Of a stretch of 64,000 nt of DNA, positions 9,691 through 18,219 are shown piece by piece (the first letter of the stretch is position 1; every line of letters begins with the position of its first letter). The position numbers and the translations under genes were made by a program. The notes below the pieces were generated by a model. That model was not told where the DNA came from. It saw only the letters and a list, made by a program, of their open reading frames with translations, and did not search any database. The stretch is from assembly GCF_001412105.1 (NCBI RefSeq), contig NZ_LKST01000003.1:186001-250000 (forward strand), written 5' to 3'. This DNA is from Corynebacterium oculi (GTDB lineage Bacteria > Actinomycetota > Actinomycetes > Mycobacteriales > Mycobacteriaceae).

Positions 9691-10692
9691 ATGCCCGTGA
9701 ACCCCGCTTTGGATACTGTGGTCACCATGACCGCGACCATGACAGACGGAGACAAAAAGGTGCTGCTCGCCGCCCCGCGCGGCTACTGCGCGGGCGTGGA
9801 CCGTGCCGTGGAAACGGTGGAGCGCGCCCTAGAAAAGTACGGTGCCCCCGTCTACGTGCGCAAAGAGATCGTGCATAACCGCTATGTGGTGGATACCCTC
9901 TCCGAGCGCGGAGCCATCTTCGTGGACCAGACCGACGAGGTACCCGAGGGCTCCCACCTCGTCTTTTCCGCCCACGGGGTGAGCCCCCAGGTGCGTGGGG
10001 AGGCCAAGGGGCTACAGCTTAAGACCCTCGACGCCACCTGCCCCCTGGTGACCAAGGTGCACAACGAGGTCAAGCGCTTTGCCCGCGACGGCTACCACAT
10101 CCTGCTCATCGGCCACGAGGGCCACGAGGAGGTGGAGGGCACCGCAGGCGAGGCCCCCGAGGTCACGCACCTGGTGGACGGGCTCGACGGCGTGGACACT
10201 CTCCCGGACTTCCTGGACGGGGAAAAACTCATCTGGCTCTCCCAGACCACCCTCTCCGTGGACGAGACCATGCAGATTCGCGAGAAACTCCACCAGCGCT
10301 TCCCGCACCTCCAGGACCCGCCGAGCGACGATATTTGCTACGCCACCCAGAACCGCCAGGTGGCCGTCAAGGCGATCGCGCAGCGCTGCCAACTGATGAT
10401 CGTGGTGGGCTCGCAGAACTCCTCCAACTCCAAACGCCTGGTGGAGGTGGCCCTCCAACACGGAACCCAGGCCGCCTACCTGATCGACTACGCCAACCAG
10501 ATCGAGGACTCCTGGTTTGACGGCGTGGACACCGTGGGCGTGACCTCCGGGGCGTCCGTGCCCGAGATCCTGGTGCGCGAGGTGGTGGAATCCCTGGCAC
10601 AGCGCGGGTACACCTCCGTGGAGGAGATCACCACCGCCAGCGAGAAGATCACCTTTGCCCTGCCGAGGGATCTGCGGCCGGCGCGGACGTAG
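9691..10692 (+). CDS. ispH: 4-hydroxy-3-methylbut-2-enyl diphosphate reductase
   Basis: IspH/LytB, the last enzyme of the MEP isoprenoid pathway; it reduces HMBPP to isopentenyl and dimethylallyl diphosphate using a [4Fe-4S] cluster. All three cluster cysteines are visible, in [23 protein letters not shown] and [12 protein letters not shown], along with the active-site [11 protein letters not shown] segment. Length is 333 residues from the first ATG, or 321 from the internal ATG at 9727 (MTATMTDGD), which better matches the usual start; neither has a clear ribosome site. It is transcribed away from xseA. Confidence 0.95.
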   Translation: MPVNPALDTVVTMTATMTDGDKKVLLAAPRGYCAGVDRAVETVERALEKYGAPVYVRKEIVHNRYVVDTLSERGAIFVDQTDEVPEGSHLVFSAHGVSPQVRGEAKGLQLKTLDATCPLVTKVHNEVKRFARDGYHILLIGHEGHEEVEGTAGEAPEVTHLVDGLDGVDTLPDFLDGEKLIWLSQTTLSVDETMQIREKLHQRFPHLQDPPSDDICYATQNRQVAVKAIAQRCQLMIVVGSQNSSNSKRLVEVALQHGTQAAYLIDYANQIEDSWFDGVDTVGVTSGASVPEILVREVVESLAQRGYTSVEEITTASEKITFALPRDLRPART

Positions 10693-10787
10693 GCTGCTGC
10701 CACAGGCTGCTTTTATAGGCGGTTGTGTAGGCCCTGGTGGGGGTGGGCCCTGCGGGGGTGGTTGTGTGGCCGGTGGGGTGCTCGGGC

Positions 10788-10871
10788 GTCACACAATGGC
10801 GGGGAATGGTGCTTTATTTGGGCCTGGGGCTGGAGTGAATCACTCCCGTCACACGGTGGCGAAGAAAAAAC
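10788..10871. repeat. Two copies of a ~60-bp dispersed intergenic repeat (locus A)
   Basis: Two units start at 10788 and 10848, exactly 60 bases apart. Each opens with GTCACAC(A/G)(A/G)TGGCG followed by a purine run. The junction between them carries the perfect palindrome GGAGTGAATCACTCC (10832-10846). The same element, GTCACACGGTGGCGAGGAAA preceded by GGAGTAACTCC, recurs three times around 26510-26690. The remainder of this gap (10693-10787) is G/T-rich and shows nothing else recognisable. Confidence 0.7.
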
Positions 10872-10925
10872 ACCCACCCTGGCATTCATGCATGTGTTTA
10901 TGCCGTGCTTATGCCGGGGTGGGTG
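10865..10925 (-). terminator. Terminator of the DUF6542 gene
   Basis: CACCCACCC plus TGGCAT (10871-10885) pairs with ATGCC plus GGGGTGGGTG (10911-10925), giving a long stem that on the minus strand runs straight into six T residues (10865-10870 read in reverse). It lies just past the stop of the DUF6542 gene and next to repeat copy 2; on the plus strand it may also stop ispH transcripts. Confidence 0.75.
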
Positions 10926-10927
10926 CT

Positions 10928-11716
10928 TTAGCGATCCCGCTGCGGAGGGGTGCGCCGTGAGCTGGGATAACTATCCCGGGGCTGGCCCGGATAGGGGGTT
11001 CGGCGCTGCTCGCTGCGGGCCTCGTGGCGGCCGTGGGGTTGCTGACGCGGCTGCTGGTGGGAATGAGGCGTGGCAGGACGCGGCCGGGAGGAGACCCGGG
11101 CCCGCTCGGAAGGCCAGGGGGAACCTGAGGATTCCTCCGGCGGAGCCGCCGTGCGCGGTGGGTGTTGAATGGGGGCGCTATATCGGACACGGCGGGCGGC
11201 GGAGGCGGAGTTGAGCCTACTGACAGTCTCCTGGTTGCGCTGTTCGGCCTTGGCGGTACGACGCCGCAACTCCCGCTCCTTCTTTTCCATCTCCGCCGCC
11301 CGACGGCGCAACAGAGAGATGCGCAAAAAGGCAATGGCGGCGCTGCCCAGGGTGACAAAAAAGAGTACCGGGAAGAGCTGAAGCAACGGGTACACCGCAG
11401 TGACCAGCGCGGTGGTGGACAACCCGGAGATATTGGGGCTGAGCGCACGCCCGTTGAACCAGGAGGTGAGCACCGTGACCGCCGCAAAGGAAAGCGGAAT
11501 AGAGGCCACCGTGATAAAGAGGCCGCGCACCTCCGTCAGCAGCGCCACCACCAGGCTGGCCAACACAAAGAGAATGATGTACGGCGCGCCGATGGTGTGG
11601 TTGAGCATACTCAGCAGCAACCCCGTGAGGAGGGCGGCCACCATGATCGACACACCCGACCACGTGGGCAGCCCGGCGGCAAGTTTGCCGGGGGCGGTAC
11701 GTGCTTGATGGGTCAT
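10928..11716 (-). CDS. DUF6542 membrane protein
   Basis: About 262 residues from the ATG of MTHQARTAPGK; a TTG six codons upstream is the alternative start. The N-terminal half has four membrane segments with the family features LPTWSGVSIMVAALLTGLLL and PYIILFVLASLVVALLTEVRGL. A basic, coiled-coil-like stretch (RRRAAEMEKKERELRRRTAKAEQRN) and a long disordered Pro/Arg/Ser-rich tail follow. The family sits beside ispH in many corynebacteria; no function is known. The upstream AI-2E-type gene ends 20 bases before this start, so they probably share a transcript. Confidence 0.82.
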   Translation of the reverse strand: MTHQARTAPGKLAAGLPTWSGVSIMVAALLTGLLLSMLNHTIGAPYIILFVLASLVVALLTEVRGLFITVASIPLSFAAVTVLTSWFNGRALSPNISGLSTTALVTAVYPLLQLFPVLFFVTLGSAAIAFLRISLLRRRAAEMEKKERELRRRTAKAEQRNQETVSRLNSASAARRVRYSAPIQHPPRTAAPPEESSGSPWPSERARVSSRPRPATPHSHQQPRQQPHGRHEARSEQRRTPYPGQPRDSYPSSRRTPPQRDR

Positions 11717-11736
11717 ATGAGACACGTCGATCAATC

Positions 11737-13074
11737 TTAGCGCGCCGTTACGTCAGCAGAACTGTGATACTGGGTGCGTAGCTCCCAGCCGCTCTCCACA
11801 CTCATCTCGCCCACAGCGGCCCCCTCCTTGGTGACAAAGGGGACGTCGCTTAGCGCCTTCTCGCCCGAGCGCAGCATGGTGATGTCCTGGAGATAGCGGA
11901 AAGCCACCGCAAACATCGCGGCGGCGGGCACAGCGAGGAACGCGCCAACGATCCCGAAGATGCTGCCGCCGATGGTCACGGAAACCAAGATAATCACCGG
12001 ATGCAGGTTCATCGCGCGCGATTGCAAGATAGGGGAGAGGATATTGCCCTCCAACTGCTGCACCGCCACCACCACAACCAAGGTAGCCACCGCCTGCGGC
12101 ACGCCCAGAGACACCAAGGCGATGAGCACCGCCAGCGCGCCGGCGGTGAACGCACCGATGATGGGAATAAAACCCGCCACGAAGGTAATCACGGCCAAAG
12201 CGAGGGCCATGGGTACCCCGATGATGATCAGGCCCAGGCCGATGAAGATCGCGTCCACCAGGGATACCAACGCCTGCGCCCGGATAAAACCACCCAGGGT
12301 GCGCCAGGCGCGCGTCAGCAACTCCGTGGCGTGCCACCCCTGGCGCTGCCCCGCGATGCCGCGCACCCACGGCAGGAAACGGTGGCCGTCCTTGAGGAAG
12401 AAGAACGTGAGCACCAGCACCACACCCAGGGTGACGGCTATCGACGTCACGGTGGACACACCCGAGAGTATCCCGCCTGCGATGGCCCCGGCCTGCTCCT
12501 GGAGCCAGGTGGCGGCCTCATTGATCACCACGTCCAACTCCGAGGAACCGATGTTCAGCGGGGGTTGCTCCAGCCAGAGGCGCAGGCGCTGGATGCCGTC
12601 GAAGGCCTGAAGATACAGCACCCCGGACTGGCGCACAATGTCTGGTGCAATGAACACAAAGACCGCGCTGATGAGCAGGAAAAAGGAAAGCAGCGTGAGC
12701 AGGGCCGCTAAGGCTGCGGGCACGCGGTGGCGGCGCAGCCAATTGGTGGGGCCAGAGAGCACGGTACACACGATGATCGCCAGGATCACCGGGAGGATGC
12801 CCTGCCAGAACTCCCGCAGAATGATGGACCCCACAAAGGCCGTGGCCACGATGATGAGCACCCGCAGGCACAGCCGGGCGGTGGTGCGCAGAGAATCGCT
12901 GATGATGACGGAGCGATCCACCGGGGGCGGGCCCTGCACCTGCGGAGACTCCTCGGTGGACTGGGCTGCCGGGTCTGCTTGCGTTGCTTCCTCATCCGTC
13001 ACAGGAGCCATTTTGCCCGATGGGGGTAGGGCGGGGCTAGTGGTTTTCTGTTCGAATGGCTGTGGTGTGGGCAT
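11737..13074 (-). CDS. AI-2E/PerM family transporter
   Basis: A 445-residue member of the UPF0118/AI-2E exporter family, named after E. coli TqsA/YdiK. An acidic, disordered N-terminal 70 residues precede about eight membrane segments. Family marks include LTFFFLKDGHRFLPW before the amphipathic middle region, the glycine-rich FVAGFIPIIGAFTAGALAVL, and VQQLEGNILSPILQSRAMNLHP near the C-terminus. These proteins export quorum signals, polyamines or act as ion/proton antiporters; the substrate here is unknown. It lies upstream of the DUF6542 gene on the same strand. Confidence 0.9.
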   Translation of the reverse strand: MPTPQPFEQKTTSPALPPSGKMAPVTDEEATQADPAAQSTEESPQVQGPPPVDRSVIISDSLRTTARLCLRVLIIVATAFVGSIILREFWQGILPVILAIIVCTVLSGPTNWLRRHRVPAALAALLTLLSFFLLISAVFVFIAPDIVRQSGVLYLQAFDGIQRLRLWLEQPPLNIGSSELDVVINEAATWLQEQAGAIAGGILSGVSTVTSIAVTLGVVLVLTFFFLKDGHRFLPWVRGIAGQRQGWHATELLTRAWRTLGGFIRAQALVSLVDAIFIGLGLIIIGVPMALALAVITFVAGFIPIIGAFTAGALAVLIALVSLGVPQAVATLVVVVAVQQLEGNILSPILQSRAMNLHPVIILVSVTIGGSIFGIVGAFLAVPAAAMFAVAFRYLQDITMLRSGEKALSDVPFVTKEGAAVGEMSVESGWELRTQYHSSADVTAR

Positions 13075-13206
13075 GTGTGGGTGCTTGTTGGGTTGTGCTT
13101 TGGGGGTTCTTAGTGTGTTTGGGTGGTGGGGCTGTAAGACTGTGGGCTTGGGGGTGGTGCTGAGGTGCTGCGGCGTCGTGACGTTGCGGTGTGAGCCGTG
13201 GCGTGG

Positions 13207-13578
13207 TTAGCGGGCGATCTTGAGGGCGCTCTGAACGAGCGTGGCTTGCAGCGGCAGGCGCAGCAGGGAGATCGCGGCCTTAGTACGAGACTGCGGAACC
13301 CACTGACGGGCCATCTCGATATTGCCGGGGAACACCGCCACGAACAGCGCGGCTGCCGCCTTAGCGGCGTGCTTGCGGGTGGCGGGATAGGCGAGGCCTG
13401 CGGCGACGGCCAGTTCCGCCGTACCGCTGAGGTAGGTGGCCCGACGGGCGGAACCCGGCACCCAGCCGGGCACGATCTGATCGAAAGGCTGAGGCTTGAG
13501 GAAATGGAGGATGCCTGCACCTGCGAGAATGGCGGTGAGGGCGGGGCTGGAGAGCGTGAGGCTCATCGGGTTGCTCAT
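13207..13578 (-). CDS. DoxX-like membrane protein
   Basis: A 123-residue protein with four predicted membrane helices. The DoxX family pattern is seen in ILAGAGILHFLKPQPFDQIVPGW, then GTAELAVAAGLAYPATRKHA and FVAVFPGNIEMARQWVPQ, where P-x-N-x-x-M is typical of the DoxX/MauE-like branch. The family's role is vague (redox or quinone-linked membrane processes have been suggested). It stands alone, diverging from the nucleotidyltransferase gene with a gap of only 38 bases. The 130 bases between it and the AI-2E-type gene are G/T-rich without a visible signal. Confidence 0.82.
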   Translation of the reverse strand: MSNPMSLTLSSPALTAILAGAGILHFLKPQPFDQIVPGWVPGSARRATYLSGTAELAVAAGLAYPATRKHAAKAAAALFVAVFPGNIEMARQWVPQSRTKAAISLLRLPLQATLVQSALKIAR

Positions 13579-13616
13579 AGTGTTGAGGTTACTCGGGGGT
13601 AGGGAATGATCGTAGG

Positions 13617-14294
13617 ATGGGGAAAATGAAAGAAGAGTTCCAGGAACTTTTGGAATCCGCTGCGCGGCTTCAATCTGTTATCCCCGATGCCGTGCTAGTT
13701 GGTGGAACGGCGGCAGCGCCCCACGCTGGTCACAGATTTTCCCAAGACCACGATCACGTGGTGCGTGATCTGAAAAATAGGTATCGGGCCTTGGACGATG
13801 CCCTAGCGACTATGCCGGAGTGGAGAAAATCCTCGCGCGCTTCACGTCCACCTATGACGATCATGGGAACGCTGGACGGGTTTCAAGCAGGTCTGAGGAA
13901 TCTGCGTAGGGAAAAAGCCCTGGAGGTAGAACAAGTAGTCCTGCCCAGCGGTAGTACGGTGGTGGTTCCCACTTTGCCGGAGACGTTAAGAATCAAGGCG
14001 TACTTGGTGATGTCGCGTAATCAAGTGCGCGATTACCTTGATGTGGCGGCGTTGGGAAATGCTTTGGGGATTGCACAAGTCGGGCATGTTTTGTGTGAGC
14101 TGGATCATTATTACGGGGCAGGCAGCAGTACGGGAGCACCGGTGCTGACGGAGACACTAGCACTGCTATTCCACCCTGATCCGCGAGATGCGGGCGTAAT
14201 TGACGATATACCTGGGTACAAGGGGATCGACCCGAAGTGGAACTGGGAACGAGTGATAGCGGTGTGTAAGAAGATCGCGGAGGCGGCCTCATGA
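13617..14294 (+). CDS. AbiEii-like nucleotidyltransferase (putative toxin)
   Basis: A 225-residue protein with a minimal nucleotidyltransferase core: LVGGTAAAPHAGHRFSQDHD supplies the G-G-T helix and the acidic D-x-D-like pair (DHDH), as in AbiEii/MenA-type toxins that transfer nucleotides to RNA. The middle strand carries VVVPTLPETLRIKAYLVMSRNQVRDYLDV, matching the conserved lysine/arginine and RDYxD region of the AbiEii domain. Its stop overlaps the start of the 101-residue gene (ATGA), so the two are made together. Toxin function is inferred from the fold. Start may be 13617 or the ATG at 13626. Confidence 0.72.
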   Translation: MGKMKEEFQELLESAARLQSVIPDAVLVGGTAAAPHAGHRFSQDHDHVVRDLKNRYRALDDALATMPEWRKSSRASRPPMTIMGTLDGFQAGLRNLRREKALEVEQVVLPSGSTVVVPTLPETLRIKAYLVMSRNQVRDYLDVAALGNALGIAQVGHVLCELDHYYGAGSSTGAPVLTETLALLFHPDPRDAGVIDDIPGYKGIDPKWNWERVIAVCKKIAEAAS

Positions 14295-14596
14295 TCGACC
14301 CGCTGATGTTCCGCAACAGTGTGAGCAAACCGAGCGACCCCATCGAAACATGGGGCACGGAGGTATATAACGCCGTGTTGGATTATGGCGGGATAGAGGA
14401 CTGGCGGCCTTTCTTTGCAGCCATCCGGGCCGAGCCTCATGGGGAGGTAGCACAGCGCATGGAACGGCTCGTGGCACGGCGGCCCTGGGATGGGGTATCT
14501 GCGGCGTTCACCGTGGTGACTAAGAAAGCGCGGGGCGACGCCGACGCCTTCACCCAGCCCTGGCACCCGCTGGAGGTGCTGGAACCGGACGTGTGA
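14291..14596 (+). CDS. Small hypothetical protein, partner of the AbiEii-like gene
   Basis: A 101-residue acidic, soluble protein with no family I can name. It overlaps the nucleotidyltransferase gene by four bases (ATGA). It contains DWRPFFAAIRAEPHGEVAQRMERL and ends WHPLEVLEPDV. Tight coupling to a nucleotidyltransferase toxin candidate suggests an antitoxin or accessory subunit, but it has no helix-turn-helix of the AbiEi type and lies downstream rather than upstream of the toxin, unlike classical AbiE. It ends 25 bases before ychF. Confidence 0.6.
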   Translation: MIDPLMFRNSVSKPSDPIETWGTEVYNAVLDYGGIEDWRPFFAAIRAEPHGEVAQRMERLVARRPWDGVSAAFTVVTKKARGDADAFTQPWHPLEVLEPDV

Positions 14597-14621
14597 GCCA
14601 GGCTTGATAGAATAGGTCTCC

Positions 14622-15728
14622 GTGAGCCTTACTCTTGGAATCGTCGGTCTGCCCAACGTCGGAAAGTCCACCTTGTTCAATGCACTGACCCGCAACGATG
14701 TGCTGGCGGCCAACTACCCGTTCGCCACCATTGAGCCGAACGTAGGTCTGGTGGAACTACCCGATCCGCGCCTGAACCGCTTGGCGGAGATCTTTGGTTC
14801 CGAGCGAATCCTGCCCGCTACCGTCTCCTTTGTAGACATCGCAGGCATTGTCAAGGGTGCCTCCGAGGGGGAGGGCATGGGCAACGCCTTCCTGGCGAAT
14901 ATCCGCGAGGCCGACGCCATCTGCCAAGTGGTGCGCGCCTTTGAGGACGATAACGTGGTGCACGTGGACGGCAAGGTAGATCCCGCCGCTGACATCTCCG
15001 TGATTCAGATGGAACTGATCCTGGCCGATCTTCAAACCATTGAGAAGGCCCTGCCGCGCCTGGAAAAGGAGGCGCGCAAGGATAAGGAAAAGGCTGCGCT
15101 GGTGGATGCTACGAAAAAGGCGCAGGCGATCCTGGAGGATGATCGCACCCTTTATGCGGCGTCTGCGGCGGGGGAGATCGAACTGGCTCCGCTGCGGGAA
15201 CTGCATCTGATGACCGCCAAGCCCTTCCTTTATGTGTTCAATGCGGATGAGGGCGTGCTGACCTCTGATTCCCGAAAGGCCGAGCTGCGGGAACTGGTCG
15301 CCCCCGCCCACTGTGTGTTCCTCGACGCCGCCACCGAGGCGGAACTGCTGGAACTAGACGAGGAGGAGGCCATGGAACTGCTGGCCTCCGTAGGGCAGGA
15401 AGAGCCGGGGCTGGCGACGCTCGCCCGCGCCGGGTTCGACACCCTGGGCTTGCAGACTTACCTCACCGCCGGGCCGAAGGAGGCGCGGGCATGGACCATC
15501 CGCAAGGGATCTACCGCGCCCCAGGCGGCGGGTGTGATTCACTCCGACTTTGAAAAGGGCTTCATCAAGGCCGAGATCGTTTCCTACTCTGATCTTGACG
15601 CTGCTGGTTCCATGGCCGAGGCGCGTGCTGCGGGCAAGGTACGGCAGGAGGGCAAAGAGTATGTGATGGTGGACGGGGACGTGGTCGAATTCCGTACAGG
15701 GCTAACGTCTGGAAGTAAGAAGAAGTAG
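14622..15728 (+). CDS. ychF: Redox-regulated ATPase YchF (Obg-like GTPase family)
   Basis: A 368-residue YchF/OLA1 protein starting at GTG. G1 is GLPNVGKSTLFNALT near the N-terminus, the switch region is FATIEPNVGLVELPDPRL, G3 is FVDIAGIVKGASEGEGMGN, and the G4 position carries the ATP-preferring FNADE variant. A coiled-coil insertion and the C-terminal TGS domain (LQTYLTAGPKEARAWTI ... GFIKAEIVSYSDL) follow. It binds ribosomes and hydrolyses ATP, with roles in stress responses. The C-terminal extension after EFR (TGLTSGSKKK) coincides with a short repeat that also occurs past the restriction gene. Confidence 0.95.
   Translation: MSLTLGIVGLPNVGKSTLFNALTRNDVLAANYPFATIEPNVGLVELPDPRLNRLAEIFGSERILPATVSFVDIAGIVKGASEGEGMGNAFLANIREADAICQVVRAFEDDNVVHVDGKVDPAADISVIQMELILADLQTIEKALPRLEKEARKDKEKAALVDATKKAQAILEDDRTLYAASAAGEIELAPLRELHLMTAKPFLYVFNADEGVLTSDSRKAELRELVAPAHCVFLDAATEAELLELDEEEAMELLASVGQEEPGLATLARAGFDTLGLQTYLTAGPKEARAWTIRKGSTAPQAAGVIHSDFEKGFIKAEIVSYSDLDAAGSMAEARAAGKVRQEGKEYVMVDGDVVEFRTGLTSGSKKK
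15699..15710. repeat. Left copy of a short direct repeat flanking the restriction-modification cassette
   Basis: GGGCTAACGTCT lies within the last codons of ychF; GGGACTAACGTCT occurs at 18188-18200, immediately after the restriction endonuclease gene. The shared core is CTAACGTCT plus GGG, and nothing but the two restriction-modification genes lies between. It could be an attachment-site or target duplication, or chance. Confidence 0.35.
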
Positions 15729-15737
15729 ATACCTCTG

Positions 15738-17189
15738 ATGAAGGTGAACTTGCTGGAGGTCGTTGAGCAGCGTCGCAGAGCGACTCTAGCCCGCCTCTAC
15801 GTTGACGAGCAGGCCCAGCGCGGTCAGTATTTCACTCCATACCTGGCTGCGCGCATTATGGCTAGTCTGCCTCGGCTGCCCGGGGGTCGAACCGTCCGTG
15901 TGCTTGATCCTGGAGCTGGCGTCGGTATTCTATCGGCAGCCCTCGTCGAGAGGATCCGAAGTGAGTCTCCAGACGTGTCCGTGCATATTGTGGCCGTCGA
16001 GAATGACGGCGTCCTGCACGAGGCTCTGAACGAGACGCTGTCGGAACTCGAACATATTGACGGTGTCTCGGCAGAACTCGTCGACGCAGACTTTCTGACA
16101 TGGGCGCTCTCCACCGATGAGCGCTTTGATTTGGTAATCCAGAACCCGCCCTACGCAAAGCTCCGGTCGGGTAGTGATGGGCAGAACCTCATTCGGCGGA
16201 ATGGCATCGTTGTCCCAAACATCTACGCGGCGTTCCTCACACTGGGCATTCGTCTGTTAGTTGAGGGTGGTCAACAGGTCGCTATTGCACCTCGATCGTG
16301 GATGAACGGCACCTACTACTCGGCGTTCCGGCGCGAGTTCATCCGTAATGCTGGGATTGACGCGATGCACACCTTCGAGAGTCGCTCGAAGGTGTTTGGC
16401 GATACTGGAGTGCTTCAGGAGGCCATCATCGTGTCTGCAACACGGGGACGAGTTCCTGAGGAAGTTGTCGTTCACACCTCCCACGACCACAACAACCCGC
16501 CATCCTCGCGCACCGTGGTGTACTCGGACGTTGTTACGCCGGATTTCATCCACGTCCCTGCGACCGAGAAGGATGCCGAGGCGGTTGCGTGGATGACTTC
16601 TTACGCCCACTGCACGTTGGAGGAGCTAGGACTCACAGTTTCGACGGGGCGGGTCGTAGATTTTCGCTCGCGGGAGATGCTTCATCGTGACCGTGTGAGT
16701 GATGCGGTCCCCATGGTGAATGCCGCGCACCTGCGTGGTGGTATCGCCCACCATCCGATCGGTGCTAAGAAACCGGAGTGGTTCCATGCCGATCCAGCCT
16801 CGATGAAGAAGCTTCTCGTCCCCGGCGGCAACTATGTGCTAATCAAGCGCTTTTCTGCGAAAGAGGAAAAGCGCCGCGTTGTCAGTGCAGTGTGGCACTC
16901 TGAGGGGAGCGTCGCTTTTGATAACAAGCTCAACTACATTCATCAGGACGGTCACGGGCTAGACCCGCAGATTGCCGCTGGACTTTCTGTCTTTCTAAAC
17001 TCGACCCGAGTTGACGACTACTTCCGTGTGTTCTCGGGGCATACACAGGTGAACGCTACCGACCTGCGTCAGATGCGATTCCCGTCCTTAACCCAGCTTC
17101 GTACATTGTCGAGGCTTGCTTTGCATGACCAGCAGGCGATTGATGACACCGTCGAGAGCGTGCTCGCCCAGACCGGGGTGCCCGCATGA
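15738..17189 (+). CDS. N6-adenine DNA methyltransferase of a PstI/BsuBI-like type II system
   Basis: A 483-residue class I methyltransferase. AdoMet-binding motif I is LDPGAGVGILSAAL at about residues 56-69; catalytic motif IV is NPPY at 136-139, typical of adenine methylation; QRGQYFTP upstream is the motif X region seen in the Eco57I/PaeR7 group. The C-terminal half should recognise DNA. It overlaps the restriction gene by four bases and starts 9 bases after ychF. The cognate nuclease is of the CTGCAG-cutting family, so this enzyme should methylate the adenine in that site. Codon choice and GC are lower than in ychF, which fits horizontal transfer. Confidence 0.9.
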   Translation: MKVNLLEVVEQRRRATLARLYVDEQAQRGQYFTPYLAARIMASLPRLPGGRTVRVLDPGAGVGILSAALVERIRSESPDVSVHIVAVENDGVLHEALNETLSELEHIDGVSAELVDADFLTWALSTDERFDLVIQNPPYAKLRSGSDGQNLIRRNGIVVPNIYAAFLTLGIRLLVEGGQQVAIAPRSWMNGTYYSAFRREFIRNAGIDAMHTFESRSKVFGDTGVLQEAIIVSATRGRVPEEVVVHTSHDHNNPPSSRTVVYSDVVTPDFIHVPATEKDAEAVAWMTSYAHCTLEELGLTVSTGRVVDFRSREMLHRDRVSDAVPMVNAAHLRGGIAHHPIGAKKPEWFHADPASMKKLLVPGGNYVLIKRFSAKEEKRRVVSAVWHSEGSVAFDNKLNYIHQDGHGLDPQIAAGLSVFLNSTRVDDYFRVFSGHTQVNATDLRQMRFPSLTQLRTLSRLALHDQQAIDDTVESVLAQTGVPA

Positions 17190-18121
17190 CCCGGCTTGAC
17201 GAGGCGCGGAAGATACTTGAAGCGTTCGGCTTCGACAAAGCTCGAACGAATGAGAGGGCTGGACGAACTCTCCTGGCTCTTGCCCAGCTTGATGAGACCT
17301 CGTCGTGGTCTGAGGCGACGAATCCCATGCTGGGCGTGCGGGGTATTCTCGATTGGATCCGAGAACGCCTCAACTTCGAGGTTGCTGAGAATACGCGCGA
17401 GACCTATCGCCGTCAGACGCTGCACCAGTTTCGTGATGCTGGCTTTGTGATTTATAACGACGATGACCCAGGTCGTCCAACGAACTCAAGCGCGAACAAC
17501 TACCGTCTCAACCCTCAGGCGCTATCGATCATTAGGCTTTATGGCACACTGGACTTCGACGAAGCGCTCGAAAAGTACCTTGCTGAAGCCCCAGGGCTCC
17601 GCTGGATGTACCAGGCTGCCCGCGCGCTCACTCGCATCCCTGTTCGGTTGCCCGGGAGTATGGAACTCACTCTTGGTGGTGGAGGGCAGAACGTGCTGAT
17701 TAAGCAGATGATTGACGACTTCTGTGCGTACTTCATTCCCGGCGGGGAGGTGTTGTACATCGGTGACGCGGACGAGAAGCTCATGCACTTCGACGAGGAC
17801 AAGCTCGCATCATTAGGTGTCACTGTCGACAAACACGGTAAGCTCCCCGATCTTGTGGTCTACCAAAAGGACAAGAATTGGTTGTTCCTCATGGAAGCAG
17901 CGTCGACGCATGGCCCCGTCGATGCCAAGCGCCACGGGGAGCTTCAGTCCTTGTTCGCTGGCTCGACTGCTGGCTTGGTGTATGTCTCCTGCTTCCCGGA
18001 CCGTCCAACTATGCGGAAGTTCCTGGCGGACCTTGCATGGGAGACCGAGGCATGGTGCGCGTCTGATCCCACGCACATGATTCACCTCAATGGGGAGAGG
18101 TTTCTTGGTCCATATTGCTGA
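17186..18121 (+). CDS. BsuBI/PstI-type type II restriction endonuclease
   Basis: A 311-residue endonuclease. The family layout is clear: an N-terminal winged-helix-like part (ARKILEAFGFDKARTNERAG, LLALAQL, TRETYRRQTLHQF) and a C-terminal PD-(D/E)xK nuclease with VLYIGDADEK (about 189-198), LPDLVVY (220-226) and LFLMEAASTHGPVDAKR (233-249). Known members (PstI, BsuBI) cut CTGCAG; I infer the same specificity. The gene is co-transcribed with its methyltransferase through an ATGA overlap, the usual protective order. The recombinase scar begins about 100 bases later. Confidence 0.92.
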   Translation: MTRLDEARKILEAFGFDKARTNERAGRTLLALAQLDETSSWSEATNPMLGVRGILDWIRERLNFEVAENTRETYRRQTLHQFRDAGFVIYNDDDPGRPTNSSANNYRLNPQALSIIRLYGTLDFDEALEKYLAEAPGLRWMYQAARALTRIPVRLPGSMELTLGGGGQNVLIKQMIDDFCAYFIPGGEVLYIGDADEKLMHFDEDKLASLGVTVDKHGKLPDLVVYQKDKNWLFLMEAASTHGPVDAKRHGELQSLFAGSTAGLVYVSCFPDRPTMRKFLADLAWETEAWCASDPTHMIHLNGERFLGPYC

Positions 18122-18187
18122 TCGATATGCATTAGGGCTGTAGTAGTTCTGGTCTCATATGGGGTTCCCATGAGATTAGTTCCGAAC

Positions 18188-18200
18188 GGGACTAACGTCT
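18188..18200. repeat. Right copy of the short direct repeat flanking the restriction-modification cassette
   Basis: GGGACTAACGTCT, matching GGGCTAACGTCT at the end of ychF apart from one inserted A. It sits inside an inverted repeat, TTAGTTCC-GAAC-GGGACTAA (18176-18195), directly upstream of the recombinase remnant, a place where serine-recombinase attachment sites are often found. Confidence 0.35.
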
Positions 18201-18219
18201 AAGTGGTATTCTGGAGGTC

